From Pseudoips prasinana (taxonomy: Eukaryota > Arthropoda > Insecta > Lepidoptera > Nolidae), in the NCBI GenBank assembly GCA_951640165.1, contig OX621234.1:9863001-9927000 (forward strand): 64,000 nucleotides of DNA, given 5' to 3'. Position 1 is the stretch's first letter. Every line of letters starts with the position of its first letter. This document shows, piece by piece, positions 45,421 to 55,850 of this stretch. The notes under the pieces were generated by a model. The model did not search any database. It saw only the letters and a program-made list of their open reading frames with translations, and was not told where the DNA came from. The position numbers were made by a program, and so were the translations under genes.

Positions 45421-46059
45421 AGGTTGCGACCACGGCATTGATAAGTCTAAAATCACATTTTGTGAACGAAACCATAGCCCGATCTAAAACGATGATTACG
45501 CCATCTACTAACACAAATATAAACTTGTAAAGCGGTAAAATTAAGATGTGGGCGAGATTTCGGCGATTATCTTTTGATTTAGATTTGGACTACCTTTTAT
45601 TTTAAGCATTTATTTATTTTAACCGATATGCCAAATAAGTTACACGATCTGAAACGATATTAAGGCCATCTAGGTACAAAATTGTGAACTTGTAGACCAG
45701 TAAAATTAAGTTTTTTTTGAGGTGCGATCATCTCGACACCAACAATTTATACTACGCTAACTCGAATTTTAATTTGGTTTTTATCCCAATTTGATCAAAA
45801 TGTCGTTTTTTAATTTGTTATAAAAATTGTACAAAAAAAGAAGTTGAAAATCTTATACAACGCTAAATCTTTACTCTGACGACGACGAAGACGACTACGA
45901 CATTTTAACAACTTGGCATAAAAAATGGAATTTATCTTAAATGCGAGTTGGCGTAAATAGTTGGTGTCGATCTATTGAATCAGTTTGGGATAAACTTTTT
46001 TAACAACACACAAATTATTCCCTGAATTTTGATTTAAAAACATGTATTGCTTTAATTTT
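45421..46059. other. No recognised gene; part of the composite repeat region
   Basis: CGATCTAAAACGATGATTAC and CGATCTGAAACGATATTAAG with similar surroundings near 45480 and 45647 suggest a diverged internal duplication of about 165 bp. Confidence 0.4.
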
Positions 46060-46727
46060 AACTGAAATCCAAACACCAATTTTCATGCGTTTATCTCCAA
46101 AAAAAGAAAAGAAGATTTTCATACAAATTTACATCCCCTATTTTACGTCCTTAGGGGTGAAATATGTATTTATATTTTTTTACTGAAAGACCCATTTTCG
46201 TGGGTAAACCTTAAAAAAATTCACATTTTTTTATACAAACTTACATCCCGTATTTGTCACCCTTAGGGGTCGAATTCCCGACAATCCTGAAATTTAATAA
46301 TATATGTTTTACATTTTTCACTGAAATGCCAAATACCAATTTTCATGAGTTTATCTTAAAAAATATCAAAATAAATTTAAAAATATTAACGCCCTTGGGG
46401 GTGGAATTTTCAAAAATCCTGAAATATATATTTTTATTTTTAACTGCAAGGCTAAATACCAAAGTCATGCCTTTAACATAAAAAATGACGCATTTTCATA
46501 AAATCATTCATTCATCCCTTATTTTTCTCACTTAGGGGTGATATTTTCAAAAACCCTTCTTTAGTGGATGCCTTCGTCATAAAAGGTACCTACAGTAAAA
46601 ATATTAAGTCTCTAACACCATCCGTTTAGGCTATGCGTTGATATGTCAATCAGTTTTAGGCCCTTGGGGGTGGAATTTCCAAAAATCCTTAAATAAATAT
46701 TTTATATTTTTCAACAGAAAGGTAGTA
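46060..46727 (+). repeat. Satellite-like array, left block
   Basis: Units with CCAATTTTCATGCGTTTA, TTCATACAAA, ACATCCC, CCTTAGGGGTGAAAT and AAAATCCTGAAATA recur about every 115-145 bases; around 46560-46655 a different end module (GCGTTGATATGTCAATCAG) appears. Confidence 0.75.
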
Positions 46728-46925
46728 GTAGGTACTTGACCTACTAGACGTGTGCGCCAATCGGCGCGGCGCACGCCGCTGGTCAATTTAGCCACGCTGA
46801 CGCCTGCGCCGCCGCCGATTTTCATCGGCGTCGAAATTTAAATAATTTTCTAGATTTATTTTGAATATAATATAAAGCACTTAATTTTAATATATATAAT
46901 TTTTTAATTTGCATAAATAGTGTTT

Positions 46926-47935
46926 CGAAGTCGAAGTCGAAGTCGAAGTCGAAGTCGAAGTCGAAGCCGAAGCCGAAGCCGAAGCCGAAGCCGAAGCCGA
47001 AGCCGAAGTCGAAGTCGAAGCCGAAGCCGAAGCCGAAGCCGAAGCCGAAGCCGAAGCCGAAGCCGAAGCCGAAGCCGAAGCCGAAGCCGAAGCCGAAGCC
47101 GAAGCCGAAGCCGAAGCCGAAGCCGAAGCCGAAGCCGAAGCCGAAGCCGAAGCCGAAGCCGAAGCCGAAGCCGAAGCCGAAGCCGAAGCCGAAGCCGAAG
47201 CCGCAAGTCGAAGTCGAAGTCGAAGTCGAAGTCGAAGTCGAAGTCGAAGTCGACGTCGAAGTCGAAGTCGAAGTCGAAGTCGAAGTCGAAGTCGAAGTCG
47301 AAGTCGAAGTCGAAGTCGAAGTCGAAGTCGAAGTCGAAGTCGAAGTCGAAGTCGAAGTCGAAGTCGAAGTCGAAGTCGAAGTCGAAGTCGAAGTCGAAGT
47401 CGAAGTCGAAGTCGAAGTCGAAGTCGAAGTCGAAGTCGAAGTCGAAGTCGAAGTCGAAGTCGAAGTCGAAGTCGAAGTCGAAGTCGAAGTCGAAGTCGAA
47501 GTCGAAGTCGAAGTCGAAGTCGAAGTCGAAGTCGAAGTCGAAGTCGAAGTCGAAGTCGAAGTCGAAGTCGAAGTCGAAGTCGAAGTCGAAGTCGAAGTCG
47601 AAGTCGAAGTCGAAGTCGAAGTCGAAGTCGAAGTCGAAGTCGAAGTCGAAGTCGAAGTCGAAGTCGAAGTCGAAGTCGAAGTCGAAGTCGAAGTCGAAGT
47701 CGAAGTCGAGGCCGCAAGTCGAGGTCGAGGTCGAGGTCGAGGTCGAGGTCGAGGTCGAGGTCGAGGTCGAGGTCTAGGTCGAGGTCTAGGTCGAGGTCGA
47801 GGTCTAGGTCGAGGTCGAGGTCGAGGTCGAGGTCGAGGTCGAGGTCGAGGTCGAGGTCGAGGTCGAGGTCGAGGTCGAGGTCGAGGTCGAGGTCGAGGTC
47901 GAGGTCGAAGTCGAAGTCGAAGTCAAGTCGACTCA
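46926..47935. repeat. Hexanucleotide microsatellite, about 1 kb
   Basis: Repeats of GAAGTC (46926-46966), GAAGCC (46967-47203, with a GAAGTC pair near 47007), GAAGTC (47207-47708, one GACGTC near 47253) and GAGGTC (47721-47907, with GTCTAG variants), then GAAGTC again. Block borders near 47203 and 47712 both carry a GCCGCAAGTCG irregularity. Pure period-6 sequence without stop codons leaves long frames open on both strands (Ser-Arg, Lys-Ser, Leu-Arg and so on); these are not genes. Confidence 0.97.
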
Positions 47936-48130
47936 AGTCAAGTCCACCATCCTAAGAAAATCCGGGTCCAGGGTACCATTCTGCTCAATGAGCTCGTCCC
48001 AGGACTGAGCTTTGGCTTCCGCTATAGTGATCGATAGCACCTTGGCGGTAACTTTATATGCCCTATGCGCTCCGACAGCCGCTCCTGCATTGCATCGCCT
48101 GCTCCGACAAGCCCCTGGTCCCGACGACAC
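47936..48130 (-). pseudogene. LINE ORF2 linker fragment next to the microsatellite
   Basis: Minus-strand frame contains [20 protein letters not shown] then [15 protein letters not shown]. The [13 protein letters not shown] segment resembles the stretch between endonuclease and RT in R1/Jockey-like LINEs, where Trp and acidic residues follow a basic helix. Short, so provisional; no RT core is present. Confidence 0.45.
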
Positions 48131-48374
48131 GCTGCGACTTATTCCGATCAGAAGTAGTAAAGTGGCTGGGTAGGATAATCCTGTAGTGGTTTAACGCTGG
48201 GAATACTTAAGAGTATTGGATGTTGGATGCTATATATTAAATCAAAGCATATTTTACTTATTTTCACCATCCACGCCGATTACGCCGATGACGCTGCCGC
48301 GCCGCCGCCGACATATTTGATGCCAAACGCCGTCGCCGATAATTTAAGCATCAGCGCACATGTCTAGTACCTAC

Positions 48375-48876
48375 TTATTTTCATGCGTTTAACTTCAAAA
48401 CTATAGCTTTTTCATACAAACTTACATTCCCGCTTATTTTACGCTTTTAGGGGTTGAATTCCTAAAAATCCTTAAATATATATTTTTAATTTTTAACTGA
48501 AAGGCCAAATACCAATTTTCATGCGTTTAACTTAAAAATTGACACATTTTTCATACAAACTTACATACCCTATTTTTCGCCCTTGGGGCTGAAATTTTCG
48601 AAAATCCTGAAACACATATTTTTTATTTGTAACTGGAAGGCCAAATACCAACTTTTATGCCTCTAACTTCAAAAACGGCAAAGTTTCATACTAACTTGGC
48701 ACCCTCGTTTTACCCCCTTAGGGGTTGAATTTCAAAAAATCCTTCCTTATTCCTTGTCTACATTATAAAGAAAACATCTGTGCAAAATTTCAGCTTTCTA
48801 GGGCCAAGGGTTTGGGCTGGGCGTTGATGAGTCAGTCAGTCAGTCAGGACTTCTCTTTTTATTTATATAGATAAAT
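48375..48876 (+). repeat. Satellite-like array, right block and end module
   Basis: TCATGCGTTT-type units at 48381, 48519 and 48655 give periods of 138 and 136. The array ends with GGGCTGGGCGTTGATGAG, (TCAG)4 and TCTCTTTTTATTTATATAG near 48876. Confidence 0.78.
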
Positions 48877-48887
48877 ATCAATACGAA

Positions 48888-49010
48888 ATTAAGGACGTAG
48901 TAGTAATCTAGGACGTAGCAGCGTAGTAGCTGGCCGTAGCTCTACGTTGTAGTAGGCTGTAGCTCTGCGTAGTAGCGTTACTACGCTACCAAGTAGCGTA
49001 GTAACTTCGA
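48888..49010. repeat. Low-complexity CGTAGTAG-rich tract
   Basis: Repeated ACGTAG, GTAGTAG and CTCTGCGTAG words, including TAGCGTTACTACGCTA, a near-palindrome. Confidence 0.7.
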
Positions 49011-49335
49011 CATTTTTACATTTTTGCACAAACTTGCAATGAGACATTTTTGTTGTTCACTATTTATAATATTTGACAGCTAATACGTTACTTAGCTCTG
49101 CGTATGACGAAAAAAGGAGACAAGAGTTTGTTGCTCTTTATTTTATCTACTGAATCAAAAAAGTATTATTTATTCTGTGGTAGTACCTAACGTGAAGATT
49201 ACGATGTATGAGTAAGAAATAATATATATTTAATAAAAAAACAAATTCTTTAACGAAAACAGTTGCGTATAGACAGTGAACCTTCTGAAGCACGGAGCAA
49301 GGCAACAAAATTAAATTGATATAATAATAATAATA
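49011..49335. other. No recognised feature; (AAT)n at the right edge
   Basis: AT-rich, ending in an (ATA)n run at 49319-49335 directly before the next LINE fragment. Confidence 0.5.
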
Positions 49336-49908
49336 ACCTGTGGTGTCGCAGGGGAAACTCTCCAACGCATAACATTTGGATGTTCTTCTCTAGCAGCCAC
49401 TGAATACTTGTATCGCCACAATTCTGTTGCTAAAATCATCCATCAGCAACTTGCTTTACATCGCCAACTTCTGCCGGGCCCAAGGGTTCCGTACTTAAAA
49501 TATAATCCTGAAGCGGTCTTGGAAAATGACAGGTTTAAAATATACTGGGATCACAACGTGCTGACTGACCGAATGGTAGGTGCCAATCGACCCGATATTA
49601 TCGTCATTGACAAACAAACGAAAAATACATCCTTTGTGAATATAACAATACCGTATGATGAAAACATATCTAACGCAGAAAAAGAAAAAAAATCAAAATA
49701 CCTTGATCTGAGTTTTGAATATGCGCAAATATGGAGAACCGAGAGACCTGCGATCATACCTATTGTTATATGCACAAATGGAGTTATTCCTAAATCCCTG
49801 AAAATCAACCTTGCAAGTTTAGGGCTTGATATCTGGCTGGAGAATTACATGCAGAAAGCGGTTTTGCTGGCGAATGCCAGGATTGTGCGGAAATTTCTCT
49901 CCATGTAG
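49336..49908 (+). pseudogene. Restriction-like endonuclease domain of an R2/R4-type LINE, 5'-truncated
   Basis: An open frame enters directly from an (ATA)n run: CGVAGETLQRITFGCS, then YLYRHNSVAKIIHQQLAL. The spacing Cys...Cys...His-x-x-x-x-x-x-His is that of the CCHC motif preceding the C-terminal nuclease of restriction-like-endonuclease LINEs. RPDIIVIDKQ follows, then FVNITIP, where family members usually have Asp in place of Asn (49639-49641), and KSKYLDLSFEYAQIW. It ends KAVLLANARIVRKFLSM before TAG at 49906. About 190 codons without a stop; no start codon of its own is needed to explain it. The RT is missing, so it is a 5'-truncated insertion. Loss of the acidic residue would disable nicking, if the alignment is right. 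Confidence 0.75.
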
Positions 49909-50020
49909 CCCATATATTTTATAAGTTGTATTCGTATTAAAATACCCTTATATAATACATTGTAAATAATAGTGGTAATAAACATGTGATATCATAATAG
50001 TTTTCATTTGGAGTAATTCG

Positions 50021-50081
50021 CTTTACTCTTGTGTCAACACTATGAAACTGGAAGTTTTATAGTGTTGATACAAGAGTAAAG
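50021..50081. repeat. Hairpin, 29 bp arms with 2 mismatches, 3 nt loop
   Basis: The left arm starts CTTTACTCTTGTGTCAACAC and the right arm AGTTTTATAGTGTTGATACA; both mismatches are C-to-T type and would be G-U pairs in one RNA strand. Confidence 0.8.
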
Positions 50082-50645
50082 TTTAGTTAGTATCTTTTTG
50101 TTGTCTTAAATCTCTATATATCTATTGAGCTCGATGGCGGCTTTCCCATGAATAGAACTTTTAAATAGATATACTCTTTCAACTGACGGGCATATAATGT
50201 GCAACTGTACAATTTAAATAGAATTTGAATTGTTTTTGTGTATTTGTTCTCATAAAACTCATATTAATAGCATGATTTGTAAAATTTTGAGTAAATAGTT
50301 CGTAATATTATTTATTAAGATGGAACCTGATACTTGCTGATCAACGAAGAATCAAAACACCTAATCTGTTTATAGTATTTCATACGTATAAAAAAATCTC
50401 TGATTTTTAATCATATTTTGAACGTTGTGTGTCAAAACTTAATTTTTGTATCAAAATATAAGCCCTCGTTGGAATCTGGATTCAGATTTATCCAACCCCG
50501 TATTAGGACAACAAAAGGCGAAAATATATTCTGAATGATTGAATCCTATGACAATGACAACTCACTTTTAGAGTATGAGAGGTTACACAACTAAACAATT
50601 ATATTATTCAATAATATTCAATTAATAATAAAAGACATTCTCATT

Positions 50646-51000
50646 GTGGATCCAGAAGAATTATTACCTGATATTATTGAAACACTTCGTAAAAATAAAC
50701 AAAAACGCAATATAATCTTTCACACACAATGCAATGCCAACTATGTCACAGTCAGACCGATAAATGAATTGAGAAAAAGGAAATACGCAAATGTTATGTA
50801 TCATCATGCATGCGGTCCTGACTTGGTACCAGACGGCTTCTTCTTGTTTTCAAGAGTTGTTTTTAACACAGTCAACTATTTCTTCACCCAATGAAAAAAC
50901 TGTTAAAGAGTATAAAAAGTATTTTTCTGAGTTTACCAGGAGGAGGGAGGCATACATATTTTCCAATTAGGTTTTTTCTTCTAAAAAAGAGCATTGAAGC
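50646..51000 (+). pseudogene. Mariner/Tc1 transposase C-terminal fragment
   Basis: An 82-codon frame reads KRNIIFHTQCNANYVTVRPI, where family members have HDNA-x4-H; here the catalytic Asp is replaced. It continues YHHACGPDLVPDGFFLFSRV, a worn version of the YSPDLAP-x-D-(F/Y)-x-LF block, with Asp retained at DLVPD. After the stop at 50892, remnants continue in other frames to about 51000. No terminal repeats were located. It belongs to a different mariner lineage from 21832-22732. Confidence 0.7.
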
Positions 51001-51265
51001 TACGAGAGAATATAGACAATAATTTAATTTATGACACGTAACAGCATGTTTAAATAAATCCATGACTTTTAGTTGATTTTATGTTTTAGCTAATGACGTT
51101 ATACTTAATTTTAAAATAACTGTATACAATGTGCTTGTGATTATTGCTTACAATAATATTAAACATTTAAGTAACCTTTCGTTAGTTAAATAGGTGTTTC
51201 TACATTTTCTAAGATATACGCAAACTCCAGTTATGAATCGGTTGGCGTTAACTAAATGCAGATTG
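51001..51265. other. No recognised feature
   Basis: AT-rich spacer. Confidence 0.35.
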
Positions 51266-51269
51266 TACA

Positions 51270-51560
51270 AGCGGTTCGGGCATAGCCTAGAACGAGACTG
51301 AATGTACTGTCTACTATCATTTCGTTCATAGGCCAATAATATGCACTGCATAAGCGGGATGGTTAAAACTTAACCATGATATGAAAGAGTAGGTAAGCTA
51401 TAATTTATTAAGCTAGCACTAACAAACAATATATACTATTACTGCGTACAACACTGCAACTAGTGCGAAATAGTTCTTATGGTCTTATGATTTCTTGGTC
51501 TCAATCGAATGAGATTGAATGGAGAATGATTTACTGTGCCGCATTAGGTTCAAACTGCAA
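51270..51560 (+). repeat. Family C repeat, copy 4
   Basis: CGGGCATAGCCTAGAACGAG, GAAAGAGTAGGTAAGCTA, ACACTGCAACTAGTGCGAAA, TAGTTCTTATGGTCTTATGA and TTTCTTGGTCTC; the most diverged copy, with about 50 extra bases. Confidence 0.6.
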
Positions 51561-51689
51561 CGGCGCTGAACTACCAGGTATTTTGCGTTGAACTTAAAAT
51601 ATTTAGTAATTTGTTAATATCGATTTTATATACATTACATAAATATTATTTAGGTATATATTTGTAGAGATTTTATAAAAATGCCTCGT

Positions 51690-51900
51690 TGATTTAGTAG
51701 TACCATGTTTAACCGCTGGTAATGAGGTTCAAATCCTGAGTCGGGCCAAAGAAGTGATAATGGCGTTAATCTACTTAAAAAAGTAGATAAACGCCAATAT
51801 ACGCCCGGAGTCTGAATATTCGCGGTGTTACATGCCCGTTCCTTACAGAGCATGTAAGTAAAGCCTGACCTCTTCACGGCCGTCTCAGCTCGACCCCGCC
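51690..51900 (+). repeat. tRNA-headed repeat (family A head type)
   Basis: CTCGTTGATTTAGTAGTACC (A-box-like) and GAGGTTCAAATCCTGAGTCG (B-box-like) then CTACTTAAAAAAGTAGATAAACGCC containing a short stem. The distal part differs from the other family A copies. Confidence 0.5.
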
Positions 51901-52044
51901 TTAGCCTGTCTTAGCTATTGAAGGAATAAGAGTAAGATTCTGACTAAGAGTAAGACACTGTATGTGCCTAAACGGGTGAATCGAGAGTGAAATGTACGAA
52001 ATAAAATATTTCAAAAGAATAAAACAACGCTACACAGTTCATTC

Positions 52045-52505
52045 AACCCCAGCAACGATCGAACGAGGTTCGTATGATAATACTAGGAGCCCATAAACTA
52101 GTAGGAACAAATGGGAGAACTTGAAAATACGTAACGCTTTAAGTGCCTTTACGGCGTTACGAAAATTTAGGTTTTAAAGTAATGGTTTTCAGATCAATAT
52201 CGAACGCGGTTCATGTTGACTTAGCTTTTGGATTTGCGGTCTGTTAAGTTGTGGACTGAGATGTCTCTGTAAAAACGGTTTGGAGTAAAATTATGACATA
52301 AATCAGCATAACCGTGCAAAATTCTGACAGAAAACATAATTGTATAGAAATTATGAGTATGTTATAATATCAAATTAGTCAATATTGGCGGATTTAACTG
52401 ATGTTTGGTTCAGTATTTAAACTAAACCAGAGCTACAATATAAACAGTTGTAGAAATATCACCACGTGGTAGGACGGGGGCGGAGTTACTACTGTGAATG
52501 AATAG
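52045..52505 (+). repeat. Family B repeat, copy 4
   Basis: GCAACGATCGAACGAGG, AATACTAGGAGCCCATAAAC, ATATCGAACGCGGTTC, and an end ATCACCACGTGGTAGGACG. Confidence 0.7.
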
Positions 52506-52659
52506 CTTAAGTTGATTCATAATTTGAATATTATAATACTTAGGCACGTAAATAGGTTAGCCTATTATAGATGACATAATAATAGGGATCGAACTGAAAA
52601 CTTTTCTGATCTTTGTCATCCATCCGAAATTCAAGCGTGAAGCACTTATTTTACTTTAT

Positions 52660-52870
52660 CGTATGGCCAGTGGTTACCCTAGATTCAGAGTTGTCTAAGT
52701 TGCCCGGTAGGCCTCTGACATAGCTAAATAACTACTATCTAATGACTACAACCGGTCCCGACATCTTAACGGAACCCCTACAGAAGCACGAAAACATTCC
52801 TGACAGTCAAAGATTTCAATCAGAGTGAAACCTATCGGCTTCCGATGTGAATTCAAATAAAATCTTTCTT
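52660..52870 (-). repeat. LINE-derived or SINE repeat fragment
   Basis: The complement has TTTCGTGCTTCTGTAGGGG, AAGATGTCGGGACCGGTTG, TAGCTATGTCAGAGGCCTAC and GGGTAACCACTGGCCATACG. I recall this block order from other Lepidoptera. The CGTGCTT[CA]GG word also occurs downstream of the 5S-like boxes at 26737. Confidence 0.5.
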
Positions 52871-53009
52871 ATCTATATTGACAAACCTGCAAAATTACCT
52901 AACACACACACAAAAAACTTCAAATTTTTCACCATCAATTTATAAACTAAAAAAGAGTTCTAAACAAAATGTAAAGATAAACGAATGTTTGGAATTTCAT
53001 AAAAAGCTT

Positions 53010-53570
53010 TCAAACAACTTATGATGTTGCAGTGTATACTGGCTAAAGTGATGGTACCTGAAGAAACTGTGAAACCAATGCTCTTTCGTATCCCAAGCTG
53101 CTTAATTTAAATTCTCGTTACCACATTTCCCAATTGAGAGTGACAGGTGATGGCATTCTATATTAGTATCGTCTTTTAAGATAAAGATTAAGAGTTATCT
53201 CATTTATCTGGAGTGTTCTGAGCAATCGTTAGAAGTTATAGCTGCCGCCACATGCCACATACCCTCTTGCCAGAAGTGGAAGTGTTAACTTTATCACCTA
53301 GATAAATTGTCCTCTTCCACCGTTTGTTTTACAATACTTTTGTACCACGCACTACCACTTTATGGAATTAATTAACTCAGAGGTATTTCAGATTCGGTAT
53401 GACATGGCATTCTTCATGAAGCATGCCTAATCCTATCTTAAGGCCGGTAAGAAACATACGGCTTATATTTGGTCTCGCGAGTGTCCATGGGCGGTGGTGA
53501 TCACTTACCATCATATGATACGCTTGCTTGTTAGCCTTGTCGTTATATGAAAAAAACATGTTAACGTGCC
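53010..53570 (+). pseudogene. Decayed LINE ORF2 C-terminus with its 3' UTR
   Basis: Across shifting frames: SSSTVCFTILLYHA, TTTLWN, SEVFQIRYDMAFFMKHA, then a stop and the UTR block AAGGCCGGTAAGAAAC, TCCATGGGCGGTGGTGATCA, CTTACCATCATATGATACG. The LWN...F...RYDM-x-FF-x-K-x-A spacing is that of a LINE C-terminus. It links this UTR to the one at 44448-44640. Many frame changes; very old. Confidence 0.6.
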
Positions 53571-54720
53571 TTATTCATCGTCGTCGTGTAATGTATATAA
53601 TATATGTTTTAAAGAGTCTAGACTCAAAATATATTTGAGCAACATTTAAAATTATTTTAAAGTTATCTTGTGAAAGAAAGAGAGTGCTGTCAGCCTAGTA
53701 CTGCATACCGCCGCACATTCACTTTTTCTATGATAAAAATGATACGATATTTACGATATTACGAACATTGGGTACGGATTTTCAACATGTATTCATGAAT
53801 GATAAAAAGTTTAAAGGCTGTGTTGAGAATGTATTTCGTATTCTATGTTAGACAAAGATGCATTTATCTTATAACTGATTCGTAAAAGAAGGAATACTGA
53901 TTTTGTACGGTTCACTACTTAATTGGTTCATTGATGAACACGTGCAGCAACGTCGTCTAGATAAACATTTGTGCCATAATATTTATTGTGTATTCCATTT
54001 ATATATTTGGGACCTGAAAGCGACGAATAATTCCGTTTGATCATTGATATACATATTTTAATACGTCCCGTTACCGTCGTAATATCAAATCAGTATCTGG
54101 CGTTGAAGCAACCGGTTGTTACGCCGAACAGTGTACCAGGGACGCAACGTTATGCAAGAGTATAGACGAAGCCAAACCCTCAGAGCCAGGGGTATGAGTG
54201 TTTAGGGTGGTATGAAATTCACAAAAGATACGGTGAATTTACAAAATCGTATCGTTCTCACACACTGTTTCATGCTTGTAATGGTGCTTATGAATAGGCT
54301 ATATTCACTTTCTTTCGTCGTTGTGTACATTAGGATACGCTTTCAACGTTCATAAGCATCAATGCTTGTGTTCACAGCTTTAAAAACACAAGAAGTTATA
54401 ATTAGAAACATATTTCGTAATGTTTATATTTCAAATTACAGAATTTTTATGCAATTTTTGTTTAATTTATATTGAAAAGTGTAATACATTACCGAATTAA
54501 GTTCAGGGTAGTTAAGTGTAATATTTGCATGTTGTTATTTAATTACATCGCGAATTAAAAACTTCTTAACATGGCAATAACGGCCACGTGATTATCAACT
54601 GTGGACAAATTTGTGTTTTCTAGTTACTTAGAAAAAGATCTCAGGTATGTAAAGATTGTAAAAAAATGTAACTGAATTGTTAATTCTCGTGTTTGAACCG
54701 TACGTGTTTTTTTGTTTTTA
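53571..54720. other. No recognised feature
   Basis: AT-rich; 54050-54370 is GC-richer but neither coding nor matched elsewhere in the window. Confidence 0.4.
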
Positions 54721-54721
54721 A

Positions 54722-54837
54722 TAACCTGGTACATTATTTACACACGTCCATCTGATCCCAAACGAAGCAGATCGTGTATTATGGAAAACAGATAACTGAT
54801 ATAGTACATATACATGTTTTTTTCTTGTAAATACATA

Positions 54838-54874
<37 letters not shown>

Positions 54875-54925
54875 ACCCAGACTCAGGACACACAGACATG
54901 TGCACACAAAAATCTGCCTGTGTGT
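54722..54925 (-). mobile_element. SINE-1, 5'-truncated, with (AT)n expansion
   Basis: The complement has CACACAGGCAGATTTTTGTG, GTGTGTCCTGAGTCTGGG, ATCTGCTTCGTTTGGGATC and an AATGTACCAGGTTATTA tail. The internal ATATAAGTATGTATTTA region has expanded into an (AT)n run at about 54838-54868. Confidence 0.72.
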
Positions 54926-55680
54926 ATACACCATATTCTCAAATGTTAAAATAAAAATAAAATAAAATAAATAAAAAAGGTTTTTATTCACGTAGACTTT
55001 AAAAAAATCGCTTGTAAATAGTCAGAACATGTTTGTAGTAATATAGTTGTATACATTATTATTTCTAGTAACATAGTTACTGTAATTATCTCAATGGCAT
55101 ACATAATCCGTTTTTCATATATGTGTTATTCATTTTGCAAGTTGTATATTCCTGACATAATTTTCTTTAATTAATCAAAGTGTTCATCTGTTTTTTAAGG
55201 TTATAGGAAATAATACTCTTCTATTCTTCTCCTGCTTTCCAGTCGCCGGCCCATGTTTCCCGACTGTAATTGCTACTTTTTTATTTGAAACGACATATAT
55301 TCTAAATTTATTTTTAATTATGATTCTCCACTTAAAAACACGTAATATGATAGCTTATCGTAATACTCGCGCTTACAAACAAAACTCGCGTTATATTGAT
55401 ATTACTTTTATTTTGACTTTCGAAGTTTCATTTAGGCTTAGAACATCTATCGAATTAATGTATTATCTATCAGTGGAAACTTGTAAGTGGCTTTCAGATT
55501 TCTATAAGCTATGTTTACGGTACCCGCTTGCTGTAAGTATTCCAAAAATTTGGAATAAAATAAAATAGAACAATATTTTAATTATATTTTTTTTTCATAT
55601 TTCGTAATCCTAATTTTCCACACACTCATATACTCGGATACTCTCAAAGATACTGAATATAAAACCATAGTATCTGAAGA
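54926..55680. other. No recognised gene
   Basis: Starts with an (AAATA)n-rich patch (54945-54975). An 82-codon frame at 55320-55568 is Tyr/Leu-rich without a known domain. Confidence 0.4.
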
Positions 55681-55694
55681 TGAATGATCCAGAC

Positions 55695-55850
55695 GTTTGC
55701 TCTCCGACTCATTCAGTCTCACTCTGGCTTAGTTATCAATAACTAGGTCACAGTCAAGTTAAATTCAGTCAACTTAACACCTAAAATATCTCTTAACGTT
55801 CATGATAACTTAGTAATCTCTCTATCGTAACTACCTGCGAGTATTGTTTT
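55695..55850 (+). repeat. Family H repeat, copy 1
   Basis: CTCATTCAGTCTCACTCTGG, TATCAATAACTAGGTCACAG and CTCTTAACGTTCATGATAAC recur at 59965-60105. Confidence 0.6.

Larger units (their letters stand above)
46728..48374. mobile_element. TIR-bounded insert within the satellite array
   Basis: GTAGGTACT...AGACGTGTGCGC at 46728 is mirrored by the complement of GTAGGTACTAGACATGTGCG at the right end (48374). Just inside both ends are GC-rich CGCCGCCGCCGA patches. Array units stop at 46727 and resume at 48375, so this looks like an insertion. It contains the hexanucleotide array and a LINE scrap. No target duplication was clear. Confidence 0.5.

Noticed and set aside
46887..47936. Very long frames encoding Asp-Leu, Leu-Arg, Ser-Arg or Lys-Ser repeats
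   Set aside because: They arise because a stop-free hexanucleotide repeat leaves its frames open on both strands; there is no non-repetitive coding sequence around them.
46060..48876. CRISPR-like array
   Set aside because: Repeats are long, diverged and contiguous without unique spacers; eukaryotic satellite-like.
55320..55568. 82-codon frame as a small membrane protein
   Set aside because: Hydrophobic residues are scattered, there is no clear membrane segment, and the region is AT-rich noncoding-like.
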